Of a stretch of DNA of 64,000 nucleotides, positions 10,833 through 19,288 are shown piece after piece. A model generated the notes under the pieces. That model made no database searches. It was not told where the DNA came from and saw nothing but the letters and a program-made list of their open reading frames with translations. This stretch comes from Aminobacter sp. HY435 (GTDB taxonomy: Bacteria > Pseudomonadota > Alphaproteobacteria > Rhizobiales > Rhizobiaceae). The position numbers were made by a program, and so were the translations under genes. The stretch's first letter is position 1; every line of letters starts with the position of its first letter. Location: NCBI RefSeq assembly GCF_027568395.1, contig NZ_JANKZL010000005.1, positions 186,001-250,000 of the forward strand. Reading direction: 5' to 3'.

Positions 10833-11522
10833 TTAGTGAGCGGCAGGCGCCGGAGCAGCACCCTCGGCCGGAGCGGCAGGAGCGGCCGGTGCAGCGCCTT
10901 CGGCCGGAGCCGCAGGAGCAGCGCCCTCAGCCGGAGCGGCTGCGGGCTCTGCCGCCGGAGCGGCGTCGACTGCCGGCAGCGGCGCCGGGGCATCCGACTG
11001 CGAGTTCAGGTAGGCGATCAGGTTGGCGCGCTCGTCATCCTTCTTGATGCCGGCGAAGCCCATCGCGGTGCCCTTGATCAGGCCCTTGGGCGAGGTCAGG
11101 AAGTGGTTCAGGTGGTCGAAGTCCCAGACGACCTTGCCGCCTTCGGAAAATTCCTTCATCGGGCCGGAATAGGCAAAGCCTTCATGCGAGGCGATCGGAC
11201 GGTTGACCACGCCCCACAGGTCCGGACCGACCTTGTTGGGGCCGCCCTTTTCGATCGAGTGGCAAGCCGTGCACTTCTTGAAAACGGCCGCGCCCGCTTC
11301 GGCGTTGGCGCTGGCCAAGAGCTGTGCGATCGGCACTGCAGCAGGTGCGGCTTCCCCGCCGCCGGCGGCGCCGCCGCCTTCTTCGGCGGCTTCAATCGCG
11401 AAGCCGGGCTTTTCGGGAACGGGCGAAGCGAAAATCGCATCCGACGCGAGCGACACCGAAAAGACCACGAACGCAGTGCCCAGCAGGCCGCCGAGAATCT
11501 TGTTGATTTCGAATGAATCCAT
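10833..11522 (-). CDS. cycM: Membrane-anchored cytochrome c (CycM/c552-like) with long Ala/Pro tail
   Basis: A 229-residue protein. An N-terminal uncleaved anchor (about residues 8-28) is followed by an acidic Gly/Ala linker and a class I cytochrome c domain. The haem site is CTACH (Cys84, Cys87, His88), and the axial Met is in GTAMGFAG (Met154). In rhizobia CycM carries electrons from the bc1 complex to the aa3 oxidase. The C-terminal 50 residues are an unusual low-complexity extension with repeated EGAAPAAPA units, absent from the core family. The gene stands alone with its own terminator and is divergent from kdsB. Confidence 0.9.
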   Translation of the reverse strand: MDSFEINKILGGLLGTAFVVFSVSLASDAIFASPVPEKPGFAIEAAEEGGGAAGGGEAAPAAVPIAQLLASANAEAGAAVFKKCTACHSIEKGGPNKVGPDLWGVVNRPIASHEGFAYSGPMKEFSEGGKVVWDFDHLNHFLTSPKGLIKGTAMGFAGIKKDDERANLIAYLNSQSDAPAPLPAVDAAPAAEPAAAPAEGAAPAAPAEGAAPAAPAAPAEGAAPAPAAH

Positions 11523-11633
11523 ACGCCCCAGGCTCCCTTATCCGGCCGGTCCGCCGTCCTCTGCGACCGTCGCCGTTCGTCGGTATTGTTTATCGCCCGG
11601 CCGGACCGGGTCAAATCGCGCGGAAACTAGGTC

Positions 11634-11662
11634 TTTTGCTTGCCGGTTGCAACACCTATAAG
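11634..11662 (+). promoter_or_regulatory. Candidate kdsB promoter
   Basis: TATAAG at 11657-11662 is a good -10; 17 bases upstream lies a weak -35 (TTTTGC, 11634-11639). Transcription would start near 11669, giving a leader of about 53 bases before the kdsB ATG. This is by pattern only. Confidence 0.4.
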
Positions 11663-11721
11663 GGCGCTTCCAGTGAGACGTTTTGACACTTTCCAGAGCA
11701 TTTAGAAACAGCCGCCAAGCC

Positions 11722-12453
11722 ATGTCCACCCTTGTCCTGATCCCCGCCCGCATGGCCTCCACCCGCTTGCCGGGCAAGCCGTTGGCCGACCTCGCCGGGT
11801 TGCCGATGATCGTTCACGTCGCCAAGCGCGCCGCCGAAAGCGGACTGGGCCGCGTCGTCGTGGCGACCGATACGGAATCGGTCGCCGAGGCCGTGACGGC
11901 GCACGGCTTCGAAGCGGTGATGACGCGCGTCGATCATGAGTCGGGCTCGGACCGCATATTTGAGGCGCTGACGGCGCTCGACCCCCATGGCGACGTTGAA
12001 ACGGTGGTCAACGTCCAGGGCGACCTGCCGACGATCGATCCCGAGCTCATCCGGGCCTCGCTGCGCCCGCTCGAAAGCGCTGCCGTCGACATCGCCACGC
12101 TGGGCGTCGAGATCGTGCGCGAAGAGGAAAAGACCAACCCGAACGTCGTCAAGATCGTCGGGTCGCCGCTCACGGCAGCGCGCCTGAAGGCGCTCTACTT
12201 CACCCGCGCCACCGCGCCCTGGGGCGACGGTCCGCTGTACCATCACATCGGGCTCTACGCCTATCGCCGCGTGGCCCTCGAGCGTTTCGTCAAGCTCGGG
12301 CCATCGCCGCTGGAAAAGCGCGAGCGCCTCGAACAGTTGCGTGCGCTTGAAGCAGGCATGCGCATCGACGCCGAGATCGTCTCGTCCGTGCCGCTCGGCG
12401 TCGACACGCCCGAAGACCTCGAGCGCGCCCGCGCCATTCTTTCCAGACAGTAG
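11722..12453 (+). CDS. kdsB: 3-deoxy-manno-octulosonate cytidylyltransferase
   Basis: A 243-residue CMP-KDO synthetase, which activates KDO with CTP for lipopolysaccharide inner-core synthesis. The start [20 protein letters not shown] contains the nucleotide-binding loop (ARxxSxRLPGKPL). [14 protein letters not shown] and HIGLYAYRR are further family signatures. Translation upstream of 11722 has no family similarity. The gene is followed after 12 bases by pheA, so the two are probably co-transcribed. Confidence 0.96.
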   Translation: MSTLVLIPARMASTRLPGKPLADLAGLPMIVHVAKRAAESGLGRVVVATDTESVAEAVTAHGFEAVMTRVDHESGSDRIFEALTALDPHGDVETVVNVQGDLPTIDPELIRASLRPLESAAVDIATLGVEIVREEEKTNPNVVKIVGSPLTAARLKALYFTRATAPWGDGPLYHHIGLYAYRRVALERFVKLGPSPLEKRERLEQLRALEAGMRIDAEIVSSVPLGVDTPEDLERARAILSRQ

Positions 12454-12465
12454 CAAGGCCAGACA

Positions 12466-13332
12466 ATGCCCGAAAAGACCAATCGCATCTCTTTCCAGGG
12501 TGAGCCTGGCGCGAATTCCGATACGGCGTGCCGCAACGTGTTTCCTGACATGGAGCCGTTGCCGTGCCCGACCTTCGAGGATGCGTTCAATGCGGTGGAG
12601 ACGGGCAAGGCGGATCTGGCGATGATCCCGATCGAAAACACCATCGCCGGCCGCGTCGCCGACATCCATCACCTGTTGCCGGAATCCAAGCTGCACATCG
12701 TCGGCGAGTACTTCCTGCCGATCCACTTCCAGCTGATGGTGCTGCCGGGCGTCAAGCGCACCGAGATCAAGACCGTGCACAGCCACATCCACGCGCTTGG
12801 CCAGTGCCGCAAGTACATCCGCAAGAACAGCTGGAAGCCGGTGGTCGCCGGCGATACGGCAGGTGCCGCCAAGCTCGTTTCCGAGGTCAAGGACCGCACC
12901 ATGGCCGCCCTTGCGCCGCGTCTGGCGTCGTCGCTTTACGGTCTTGATATCCTTGAAGAGAATGTCGAGGACACGGAGAACAACATCACCCGGTTCGTGG
13001 TGCTGTCGAAGGGCAAGAAGTGGGCCGAGCGCTCCGACCCGGCAACCAGGATGATGACCACCTTCGTCTTCCGCGTGCGCAACGTGCCGGCGGCACTCTA
13101 CAAGGCGATGGGCGGCTTCGCCACCAACGGCGTCAACATGACCAAGCTGGAAAGTTACCAGCTCGGCGGCGAATTCACCGCCACCCAGTTCTATGCCGAT
13201 ATCGAGGGCCACCCGGACGACCGCATGGTTGCGCTTGCCCTGGAGGAGCTGCGCTTCTTCACCCGCGAGGTGCGCATTCTCGGCGTCTATGAAGCCAACG
13301 ACTTCCGCAACTCGCAGGACGCCGGCGCCTAG
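12466..13332 (+). CDS. pheA: Prephenate dehydratase
   Basis: A 288-residue monofunctional prephenate dehydratase, converting prephenate to phenylpyruvate in phenylalanine synthesis. It opens NRISFQGEPGANSD. ADLAMIPIENTIAGRV and the catalytic Thr-Arg-Phe of NNITRFVVLS (near residue 178) define the PDT domain. The C-terminal ACT domain (from about residue 200) contains NMTKLESYQLGGEFTATQFY, the phenylalanine-binding site (ESxxL), implying feedback inhibition. There is no chorismate mutase domain. It lies just downstream of kdsB. Confidence 0.96.
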   Translation: MPEKTNRISFQGEPGANSDTACRNVFPDMEPLPCPTFEDAFNAVETGKADLAMIPIENTIAGRVADIHHLLPESKLHIVGEYFLPIHFQLMVLPGVKRTEIKTVHSHIHALGQCRKYIRKNSWKPVVAGDTAGAAKLVSEVKDRTMAALAPRLASSLYGLDILEENVEDTENNITRFVVLSKGKKWAERSDPATRMMTTFVFRVRNVPAALYKAMGGFATNGVNMTKLESYQLGGEFTATQFYADIEGHPDDRMVALALEELRFFTREVRILGVYEANDFRNSQDAGA

Positions 13333-13377
13333 CAAGCGCCCGGGCTTCGATCGCCTGACCTGGATTTGCCGAAGCGC

Positions 13378-14262
13378 CTAGAGGCGCTTCTCGAACCAGT
13401 GATTGGCGTAGGGGTTGTCGTTGTAGGGCGCAACCTCGGCATAGCCATCGCGCTTGTAGAGAGACTGTGCTTCCTTGAGCGCGCGGTTGGTGTCGAGATA
13501 CACCTTTTGCGCGCCCAGTTCGCCGGCGACCGTTTCCAGCTTGCGCAGCATGCGGCCGGCGACGCCCAGCCCGCGCGCTGACGGTGCGACCCACATCCGC
13601 TTGATCTCCGCCACGCCGGCATCCAGCATGCGCACCGCGCCGCAGCCTATGGCGTTTCCGTCGAGCCGGGCAATCAGGAAGCTGCCGTGCGGGCGGATGA
13701 ACTCGCTTCCCGTGACGCTGTTGCCCTTGCTGGTGTCAAACCCTTCTTCGAAGCGCATGGCGAGTTCTTCGACATACAGCGCCATGCAGCGCTGCGCTTC
13801 GGCGCTGTTGGCATCTTCCTCGTCGACCGTCACCGAGGCAGCGACCAGCAGGCGCTCGACCTCGGCCATCGCCGCAATGAGCCGCTGCCGCGCCGACGGC
13901 TGCAACGGTTCGAGAATGGAGTTTGCCAGTTCGTTGGACAGCGCGTCGTAGGCGGCGTGCTCGGCAAGGCCCTTGTCTGTGAGCGTCGCGTGGCGGCTCC
14001 GGGCGTCGCCATCGGCCTTGTCGACGCTGACGAGGCCCTGCGCCTCGAGCGAACGCAGGATGCGGCTGAGATAGCCCGAATCGAGCCCGAGGCTGGAGCG
14101 CAGTGCGCCAAGCCCCGCACCGTCAGGGCCGATCTCGAAAAGCACCCTGGCTTCGCCGAGCGGGCGACCGCGGCTCAGATAGCTGTCTTCCAGCAACCCG
14201 ATCCGGCGCGACACCCTGCGGTTGAAGCTGCGGAGTTGGGCAATCTGCTCTGGCGTGTCCAT
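13378..14262 (-). CDS. MarR-type regulator fused to GNAT acetyltransferase
   Basis: A 294-residue two-domain protein. Residues 1 to about 140 form a MarR-like winged helix (LGLDSGYLSRILRSLEAQGL is the recognition region, then DARSRHATLTDKG). Residues about 150-294 form a GNAT acetyltransferase, with acetyl-CoA motif VAPSARGLGVAGRMLRKLE and end YNDNPYANHWFEKRL. Such fusions are common in proteobacteria; their targets are mostly unknown. It is monocistronic and convergent with pheA. Confidence 0.9.
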   Translation of the reverse strand: MDTPEQIAQLRSFNRRVSRRIGLLEDSYLSRGRPLGEARVLFEIGPDGAGLGALRSSLGLDSGYLSRILRSLEAQGLVSVDKADGDARSRHATLTDKGLAEHAAYDALSNELANSILEPLQPSARQRLIAAMAEVERLLVAASVTVDEEDANSAEAQRCMALYVEELAMRFEEGFDTSKGNSVTGSEFIRPHGSFLIARLDGNAIGCGAVRMLDAGVAEIKRMWVAPSARGLGVAGRMLRKLETVAGELGAQKVYLDTNRALKEAQSLYKRDGYAEVAPYNDNPYANHWFEKRL

Positions 14263-14337
14263 TGCCTGACTATGGTCAGGTAAGAACCGAAATGCAAGAT
14301 GCCAGACTTGAGTCAGCTATATGAAATCGGGCACCCG

Positions 14338-15279
14338 TCAGTCGCTTTCGGCCCAGGCACGGATAAGATGATGGGCGATCGCATAGCGTGGCGGCACCTT
14401 GAGCTCAAGCGGATGAGTGCCCTCAATCATCTGCCTGACCTCGCTGCGGGAAAACCAGCGGCAATCCTCGAGTTCGGCGGTATCGGGACTGATGTCCTCG
14501 TTGAGCGCTTCGCCGAAGCAGCCGATCATCAGCGAATACGGAAATGGCCAGGGCTGGCTGGAGTGGTAGACCACACGGCCAAGCCGGATGCCGGCTTCTT
14601 CCAGCGTTTCGCGGCGCACCGCCGCTTCGATGGTCTCGCCGGGTTCGATGAAGCCGGCGAGCGCCGAATACATGCCGGGGGCAAAGTGCCTGCCGCGGCC
14701 GAGCAGGCATTTCTCGCCCGACACGGTCAGCATGATGGCAACGGGGTCCGTGCGCGGAAAATGCTCTGCGCCGCAGGAGGTGCAGACGCGCTTGTAGCCG
14801 CCGGCCCGCATCACGGTTGCGACCCCGCAACGGCCGCAAAAGCCGTGGCTGGCGTGCCAGCCAAGCAGTGCCGCCCCTTGCGCCAACGCGCCGAGCCCGG
14901 CGCTGTCGATCAGGCCCTGCATGTGGATGGAGCGAAAATCGAGCGCCTTGAGGTTTGCGGGCAGGCTTTCGACGTCGCTTGTCGCAGCGACCGCTAGGAT
15001 GGGCTTGTCGTCAGCCCGACCGAGCAGGATCGCCTGGCCGGTCTCGATGCCTAATGCCCGCGCTGTCGCGAGGGCAAAATACGGGTCGGCGGAGCCGTTG
15101 GCGAAGTCGAGCAGCAAGCGGCCCTGCATGACTATCAGCAGCCGTGCGCTCGGTTCGGCCAGCGCCAATAGGGCAGAATCGTCGCTGCGCTTCTCCGATT
15201 GGCGGTCGATGGTGTTGCCGGCGAAGCCAAGGAAATGGCTCGCTTCGCGTTCGGGCGCGGAAAACAGGCTGAATGGCAT
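14338..15279 (-). CDS. nudC: NAD(+) diphosphatase / NADH pyrophosphatase
   Basis: A 313-residue Nudix hydrolase of the NudC type, which cleaves NAD(H) to NMN(H) and AMP and removes NAD caps from RNA. A four-Cys zinc ribbon (CGRCGVAT, then VCTSCGAEHFPRTDP) precedes the Nudix box GFIEPGETIEAAVRRETLEE. The SQPWPFPYSLMIGC motif downstream is the NudC-specific SQPWPFPxS signature. It lies 35 bases after the HIT-protein gene in the same direction. Confidence 0.95.
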   Translation of the reverse strand: MPFSLFSAPEREASHFLGFAGNTIDRQSEKRSDDSALLALAEPSARLLIVMQGRLLLDFANGSADPYFALATARALGIETGQAILLGRADDKPILAVAATSDVESLPANLKALDFRSIHMQGLIDSAGLGALAQGAALLGWHASHGFCGRCGVATVMRAGGYKRVCTSCGAEHFPRTDPVAIMLTVSGEKCLLGRGRHFAPGMYSALAGFIEPGETIEAAVRRETLEEAGIRLGRVVYHSSQPWPFPYSLMIGCFGEALNEDISPDTAELEDCRWFSRSEVRQMIEGTHPLELKVPPRYAIAHHLIRAWAESD

Positions 15280-15314
15280 GTGATGGGAACTCGGGTTGGC
15301 AGGGCGCGATCTTG

Positions 15315-15734
15315 CTAGAGGGCTTTCCTGACGCTTTCGGCAAAGCGGTGAAGATCGTCGCGGCGATAGGGTTCGCGCACGCCGTGTCCCCAGACGGGCC
15401 CAGGCCAGCCGGCGTCGCCCTCGTTGCGGGCGACGACATGGAAATGCAGCTGGCGCACGACATTTCCGAGTGCGCCGGTGTTGATCTTGGTGCAGCCGGT
15501 CGAGCGTTTGAGCGCGTGGGCCACCATGTTGCTCTCGAAGGTCAGCATTGCCTGGTCGAGCGGGGTCAGGTCATGGATTTCCTCGATGCCCGGGCGCTGC
15601 GGCACCAGGACGACCCAGGGCCAGCGGCGGTCGTTCATGACGCGCAATTCGCACAGCCCAAGCCACATCAACGGCTCGGTGTCCGAGTCGAGCCGAGAAT
15701 CCAGCGTAAACCCGGCCTTGAGCCCCGACATCAT
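15315..15734 (-). CDS. HIT-family (histidine triad) protein
   Basis: A 139-residue HIT-domain protein starting MMSGLKAGFTLDSRLDSDT. The triad motif reads QLHFHVVAR, so the first His of the usual HxHxH is Gln, a known variant in proteobacterial HIT proteins. RPGIEEIHDLTP and TKINTGALGNVVRQ match the family. I chose the first ATG of the ATGATG at 15734 because AGGGA lies about 8 bases upstream. The upstream open frame has no family similarity. It is probably a nucleotide hydrolase or transferase, co-transcribed with nudC. Confidence 0.88.
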   Translation of the reverse strand: MMSGLKAGFTLDSRLDSDTEPLMWLGLCELRVMNDRRWPWVVLVPQRPGIEEIHDLTPLDQAMLTFESNMVAHALKRSTGCTKINTGALGNVVRQLHFHVVARNEGDAGWPGPVWGHGVREPYRRDDLHRFAESVRKAL

Positions 15735-16052
15735 TGGCGTTTCCCTTGTTTGATCAAAAGCTAGAGCGTGGCGTCCCCCACTGCAAGGGCGTGGTAGATA
15801 TTGCGTGGCTGCGATCGGCACTGCGGACATGCTGCTATGCTGGCGTGGCGCTGAATGGTGGGATGCACTTTTTTTGCTGGCCGCCGGCAAGCGACGCCAA
15901 GCGGCATCCTACATCAATTTCGTGGGCCGCATCGCCCGACTTCGTCTTCGATCGCAAGATTCTTTGCGGGTTTGCAGCCACGCTGCGCCGAGCTCGGCTA
16001 TCCCTTCGCTCCCTGCGTCATATGAACCTCGGGTGGCGCGCTTTGTTGGCTC
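15735..16052. other. Gene-free stretch between the HIT gene and the SRP RNA
   Basis: About 320 bases with no convincing gene. One open frame on the + strand covers most of it, but it is Arg/Cys-rich with no recognisable domain, and its end overlaps the SRP RNA. The stretch should hold the promoter of the leftward HIT-nudC pair. Confidence 0.5.
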
Positions 16053-16081
16053 TTGCAATTGGTGCGGCAATTGCCGATATG
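16053..16081 (+). promoter_or_regulatory. Candidate promoter of the SRP RNA gene
   Basis: TTGCAA (16053-16058), 17 bases, then GATATG (16076-16081). The predicted start, about 7 bases on, falls on the first G of the paired GGGAGG end of the SRP RNA, which supports the assignment. Confidence 0.55.
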
Positions 16082-16085
16082 AAGG

Positions 16086-16186
16086 TCGGGAGGTTGGTGG
16101 TGGACGATCCACTCGCCAACCGGGTCAGGTCCGGAAGGAAGCAGCCCTAACGAGCCCGGAACGGGTCATTGTTCCAGCCTCCCACC
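16086..16186 (+). ncRNA. ffs: Signal recognition particle 4.5S RNA
   Basis: The stretch contains the conserved SRP RNA apical core GGTCAGGTCCGGAAGGAAGC, followed by AGCCCTAA. The outer ends GGGAGG (16088-16093) and CCTCCC (16178-16183) pair, giving a long hairpin of about 100 nt, typical for bacterial 4.5S RNA. It binds Ffh to target membrane proteins. Location directly upstream of dnaX is usual in this order. Confidence 0.93.
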
Positions 16187-16308
16187 TCTTCGCCCTATTT
16201 CCGCGTCATTGACGGCGTTGCGCCGTGTGGGCGAAACTCGTTCCGCGGAATCGACCCGGCAGAGGTCGGACAGGGGCGCCAGGACCAACGGGCGAGCGAA
16301 CGGGGCGA

Positions 16309-18132
16309 ATGAGCGAAGCCGGACAGACCGAAAAGAGCAAGGACGGCGCCTACCGCGTCCTTGCGCGCAAATATCGCCCCGCGGACTTCACCGCTCTCGT
16401 CGGCCAGGAGCCGATGGTCCAGACGCTGACCAATGCGTTTGCCACCGGGCGCATCGCCCAGGCATGGATGCTGACCGGCGTCCGCGGTGTTGGCAAGACC
16501 ACCACAGCCCGTATCCTTGCCCGCGCGCTGAACTACAAGACGGTTGAGAACGACCGCCCCTCCGTCGACCTGACCGTGCCCGGCGAGCACTGCCAGGCGA
16601 TCATGGAAGGCCGCCACGTCGACGTCATCGAAATGGACGCCGCCTCCCACACCGGCATCGACGACATCAGGGACATCATCGACCGCGTCCGCTACGCGCC
16701 GGTGTCGGCCCGCTACAAGGTCTATATCATCGACGAGGTGCACATGCTCTCGACGCAGGCCTTCAACGGCCTGTTGAAGACGCTGGAAGAGCCGCCGCCG
16801 CACGTCAAATTCATCTTCGCCACCACCGAAATCCGCAAGGTTCCGATCACGGTCCTGTCACGCTGCCAGCGCTTCGACCTGCGCCGCATCGACGCTGGCA
16901 AGCTGGTTGGCCATCTCCGCAACATTTCCGCGCAGGAAGGCATCGAGGTCGAGGACGATGCGCTGGCCATGGTCGCCCGCGCCGCCGAGGGCTCGGCGCG
17001 CGATTCGCTGTCGATCCTCGACCAGGCCATCGCCCATGGCGGCGGCAAGGTGACGACGGAAGCGGTGCGCGCCATGCTCGGCCTCGCCGACCGCGCCCGC
17101 GTGGTTGACCTGTTCGAGAACATCATGAAGGGCGACGTCGCGGCTGCGCTTGGCGAACTCAGGGCGCAATACGACACCGGCGCCGATCCGGTCGCCGTGC
17201 TCAACGACCTCGCCGAGTTTACCCATCTCGTCACCCGTCTGCGCTTCGTGCCGTCGGCGGCCGACGATGCCTCGCTGTCCGAAGACGAGCGCAAGCGCGG
17301 CGTGGAATTCGCGCAGTCGCTTTCAGTGCGCGTCCTGTCTCGCGCGTGGCAGATGTTGCTCAAGGGCATTCCCGAGGTGCAGTCGTCCAACCGGCCGGTG
17401 AGTGCGGCCGAGATGGTGCTGATCCGGCTCGCCCATTCCGCCGATCTGCCGACCCTCGACGAAGCGCTGAGGTCGCTCGGCGACGGCTCGATGCAGGCAT
17501 CCGGCGGCCCGCGCAACGGCGGCGTTCCTGCTGGCGGCGGCAATGGCGGAGGCGGCGCTTCGGCCATCGCCCAGGCGCGCATGCCGGTCAGCAATGGCGG
17601 CGGCCAGGCCATGCGCCTGGTGGAGAGCGTGCCCGCGCCCGAGGCGTTTGTCGCGCCGACCCCGGCGCCCGAACCGCTTGTCGATGCCGTACCGGTGCGC
17701 ACGATCGCCGAACTTGCCAACCTCGCCGAGGCCAATCGCGAGATGGCCTTCAAGGTGCTGATCCGCCGCGTGGTTCGGCCGGTGCGCATCGAGGCCGGCC
17801 ACATCGAATGCAGCCTGACCGCCGACGCGCCCCGGACATTCCTCAACGACCTGACGGCCAAGCTGAAGGCCTGGACCGGCCGTCACTGGATGGTGTCGCT
17901 GTCGCGCGAGGAGGGCGGCCCCACACTCGCAGAAATCGAAGCCAACAAGCGGGAAATCGCGCTCACCGACGCGCGCGCCGACCCGACCGTCTCGGCGATC
18001 CTGTCGCGTTTCCCGGGCGCCAAGATCATCGACGTGCGCCTGCCCACTGCGACCGATGCGCCCGACATCGACACCGACATCGACGTGTCCCCCGATCCCG
18101 GTGTGGACAATGACGACGACGACCCGTTCTGA
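16309..18132 (+). CDS. dnaX: DNA polymerase III subunit gamma/tau
   Basis: A 607-residue clamp-loader ATPase. From the start MSEAGQTEKSKDGAYRVLAR comes the AAA+ domain: Walker A GVRGVGKTTTAR near residue 60, DEVHMLS as Walker B, EEPPPHVKFIFATTE, and SRC as sensor 1/Arg finger region. A Gly/Ala/Pro linker (about residues 395-460) leads to the tau C-terminal domain, ending in acidic repeats. The zinc-module cysteines of E. coli DnaX are reduced to one (EHCQAI), as in other rhizobia. I chose the ATG at 16309 because the upstream extension is not family-like. Confidence 0.96.
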   Translation: MSEAGQTEKSKDGAYRVLARKYRPADFTALVGQEPMVQTLTNAFATGRIAQAWMLTGVRGVGKTTTARILARALNYKTVENDRPSVDLTVPGEHCQAIMEGRHVDVIEMDAASHTGIDDIRDIIDRVRYAPVSARYKVYIIDEVHMLSTQAFNGLLKTLEEPPPHVKFIFATTEIRKVPITVLSRCQRFDLRRIDAGKLVGHLRNISAQEGIEVEDDALAMVARAAEGSARDSLSILDQAIAHGGGKVTTEAVRAMLGLADRARVVDLFENIMKGDVAAALGELRAQYDTGADPVAVLNDLAEFTHLVTRLRFVPSAADDASLSEDERKRGVEFAQSLSVRVLSRAWQMLLKGIPEVQSSNRPVSAAEMVLIRLAHSADLPTLDEALRSLGDGSMQASGGPRNGGVPAGGGNGGGGASAIAQARMPVSNGGGQAMRLVESVPAPEAFVAPTPAPEPLVDAVPVRTIAELANLAEANREMAFKVLIRRVVRPVRIEAGHIECSLTADAPRTFLNDLTAKLKAWTGRHWMVSLSREEGGPTLAEIEANKREIALTDARADPTVSAILSRFPGAKIIDVRLPTATDAPDIDTDIDVSPDPGVDNDDDDPF

Positions 18133-18150
18133 GATGAAAAGGACAAGACC

Positions 18151-18474
18151 ATGAAGGATCTCCTCGGCCTAATGGGCAAGGCGAAGGAAATGCAGGCCAA
18201 GATGCAGGCGATGCAGGAAGAAATCGCCCAGCTCGAGATGACCGGCCAGTCCGGCGGCGGCCTGGTGCAGGTGACGCTGACCGGCAAATCCGAGATGAAG
18301 GCGCTGAAGATCGACCCGTCGCTGGTCAAGGAAGGCGAGGGCGAGATCCTCGAGGACCTGATCGTCGCGGCCCACAACGACGCCAAGGTCAAGGTCGAGG
18401 CGGCGATGCAGGAAAAGACCAAGGCGCTGACCGCCGGTCTGCCGATCCCGCCCGGCATGAAGCTGCCGTTCTAG
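18151..18474 (+). CDS. ybaB: YbaB/EbfC nucleoid-associated protein
   Basis: A 107-residue DNA-binding protein: [20 protein letters not shown], then [25 protein letters not shown] and [10 protein letters not shown], and an end [12 protein letters not shown] that is the family signature. YbaB dimers bind DNA as tweezer-like structures. It follows dnaX by 18 bases; dnaX-ybaB-recR is the common arrangement, but here recR is about 2 kb further on. Confidence 0.95.
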   Translation: MKDLLGLMGKAKEMQAKMQAMQEEIAQLEMTGQSGGGLVQVTLTGKSEMKALKIDPSLVKEGEGEILEDLIVAAHNDAKVKVEAAMQEKTKALTAGLPIPPGMKLPF

Positions 18475-18526
18475 TGATTCAAGTTTAGCCGTGCTACCTT
18501 AATAGGGCTGTTGTTGGAGGTCTGTT

Positions 18527-18805
18527 ATGGACGTCAAGGAGGCCGTAAAGGCGGCTAAGAATTATGTTTCTGACTTGCTTGCCGAAGAGGGCATGACCAA
18601 CTTGGGCTTGGAAGAAATTGAATTCGATGACGCTGAAAGGACTTGGAACGTTACGCTCGGGTTTTCTCGGCCATGGAATAGCCAGCGAAATGCTCTCACG
18701 ACTATAACGGGCGATAACTCTGCCAAGCGCGCCTATAGAGTCGTGAAGGTGCGAGATAAAGATGGTGAAATTCTATCGGTTAAGCGACGCGAATTGGTAG
18801 AGTGA
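18527..18805 (+). CDS. Small protein of unknown function, partner of the downstream PIN-like gene
   Basis: A 92-residue acidic protein with no family I can name. The pattern is an N-terminal helix (VKEAVKAAKNYVSDLL), an acidic hinge (GLEEIEFDDAE), then alternating strands (WNVTLGFSRPW and YRVVKVRDKDGEILSVKRREL), suggesting a compact alpha+beta domain. A strong GGAGG lies about 6 bases before the ATG. The stop overlaps the next start (TGATG), so the two are translationally coupled. Base composition is clearly more AT-rich than the flanking dnaX/ybaB and recR genes. By arrangement it could be the antitoxin-like partner of the PIN protein; this is inference. Confidence 0.75.
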   Translation: MDVKEAVKAAKNYVSDLLAEEGMTNLGLEEIEFDDAERTWNVTLGFSRPWNSQRNALTTITGDNSAKRAYRVVKVRDKDGEILSVKRRELVE

Positions 18806-19278
18806 TGGCAAAGCCAGTTGTTCTGGATGCCAATTTGTCGATCCTATTTGCGGTAGGGTTGACCAAGGAAATCTACATCTCTAAGCACAAACGTCTCCAG
18901 GGATTTGACATCCTTGATTTTAGGATGCTGTCAGAAGTTGTTGCGGCCTCGTCTGGGTTGCTTTTCCTGCCGAATATCCTGAGCGAGACGTCCAATTTGG
19001 TTCGATATGTGGGCGACCCTATTCGGCTTGAGGTTTCGTTAGTACTTAGGCAGATAATTGCCACATCGGAAGAGAAATTCATCCCTAGCAAGACAGCATC
19101 TGCGCGAGATGAATACTGTCGATTTGGGCTTACTGACGCGGCAATTCTAGAAATGCTGACATCTGGGGCCGTTTTGTATACGGTCGATCTGGATCTTTAT
19201 TTAGCAGCATTGCAGGCTAACGTATTGGTGGAAAATTTCAATCACTTACGAGACGCACGTCCTGACTTTCGCAATTAA
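18805..19278 (+). CDS. PIN-like nuclease domain protein, probable toxin or effector
   Basis: A 157-residue protein with a PIN-like acidic set: Asp8 and Asn10 in VVLDANLSI, Glu61 in ILSETSNL, Asp111 in GLTDAAIL and Asp128/130 in TVDLDLY, near the end as in PIN nucleases. It is longer than a typical VapC and has an inserted Lys-rich segment (about residues 21-40). Start options are GTG at 18802 or ATG at 18805; I chose ATG. It is AT-rich, coupled to the small upstream gene, and both sit between ybaB and recR. Family membership is inferred from motif spacing. Confidence 0.7.
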   Translation: MAKPVVLDANLSILFAVGLTKEIYISKHKRLQGFDILDFRMLSEVVAASSGLLFLPNILSETSNLVRYVGDPIRLEVSLVLRQIIATSEEKFIPSKTASARDEYCRFGLTDAAILEMLTSGAVLYTVDLDLYLAALQANVLVENFNHLRDARPDFRN

Positions 19279-19288
19279 TCGCAATCGG

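Noticed and set aside
11656-13335. Long - strand open frame opposite kdsB and pheA
   Set aside because: kdsB and pheA are unmistakable on the + strand; the antisense translation is His/Arg/Asp-rich without motifs.
15734-16150. Possible 138-codon + strand gene upstream of the SRP RNA
   Set aside because: No domain, no good ribosome site, and it runs into the SRP RNA gene.
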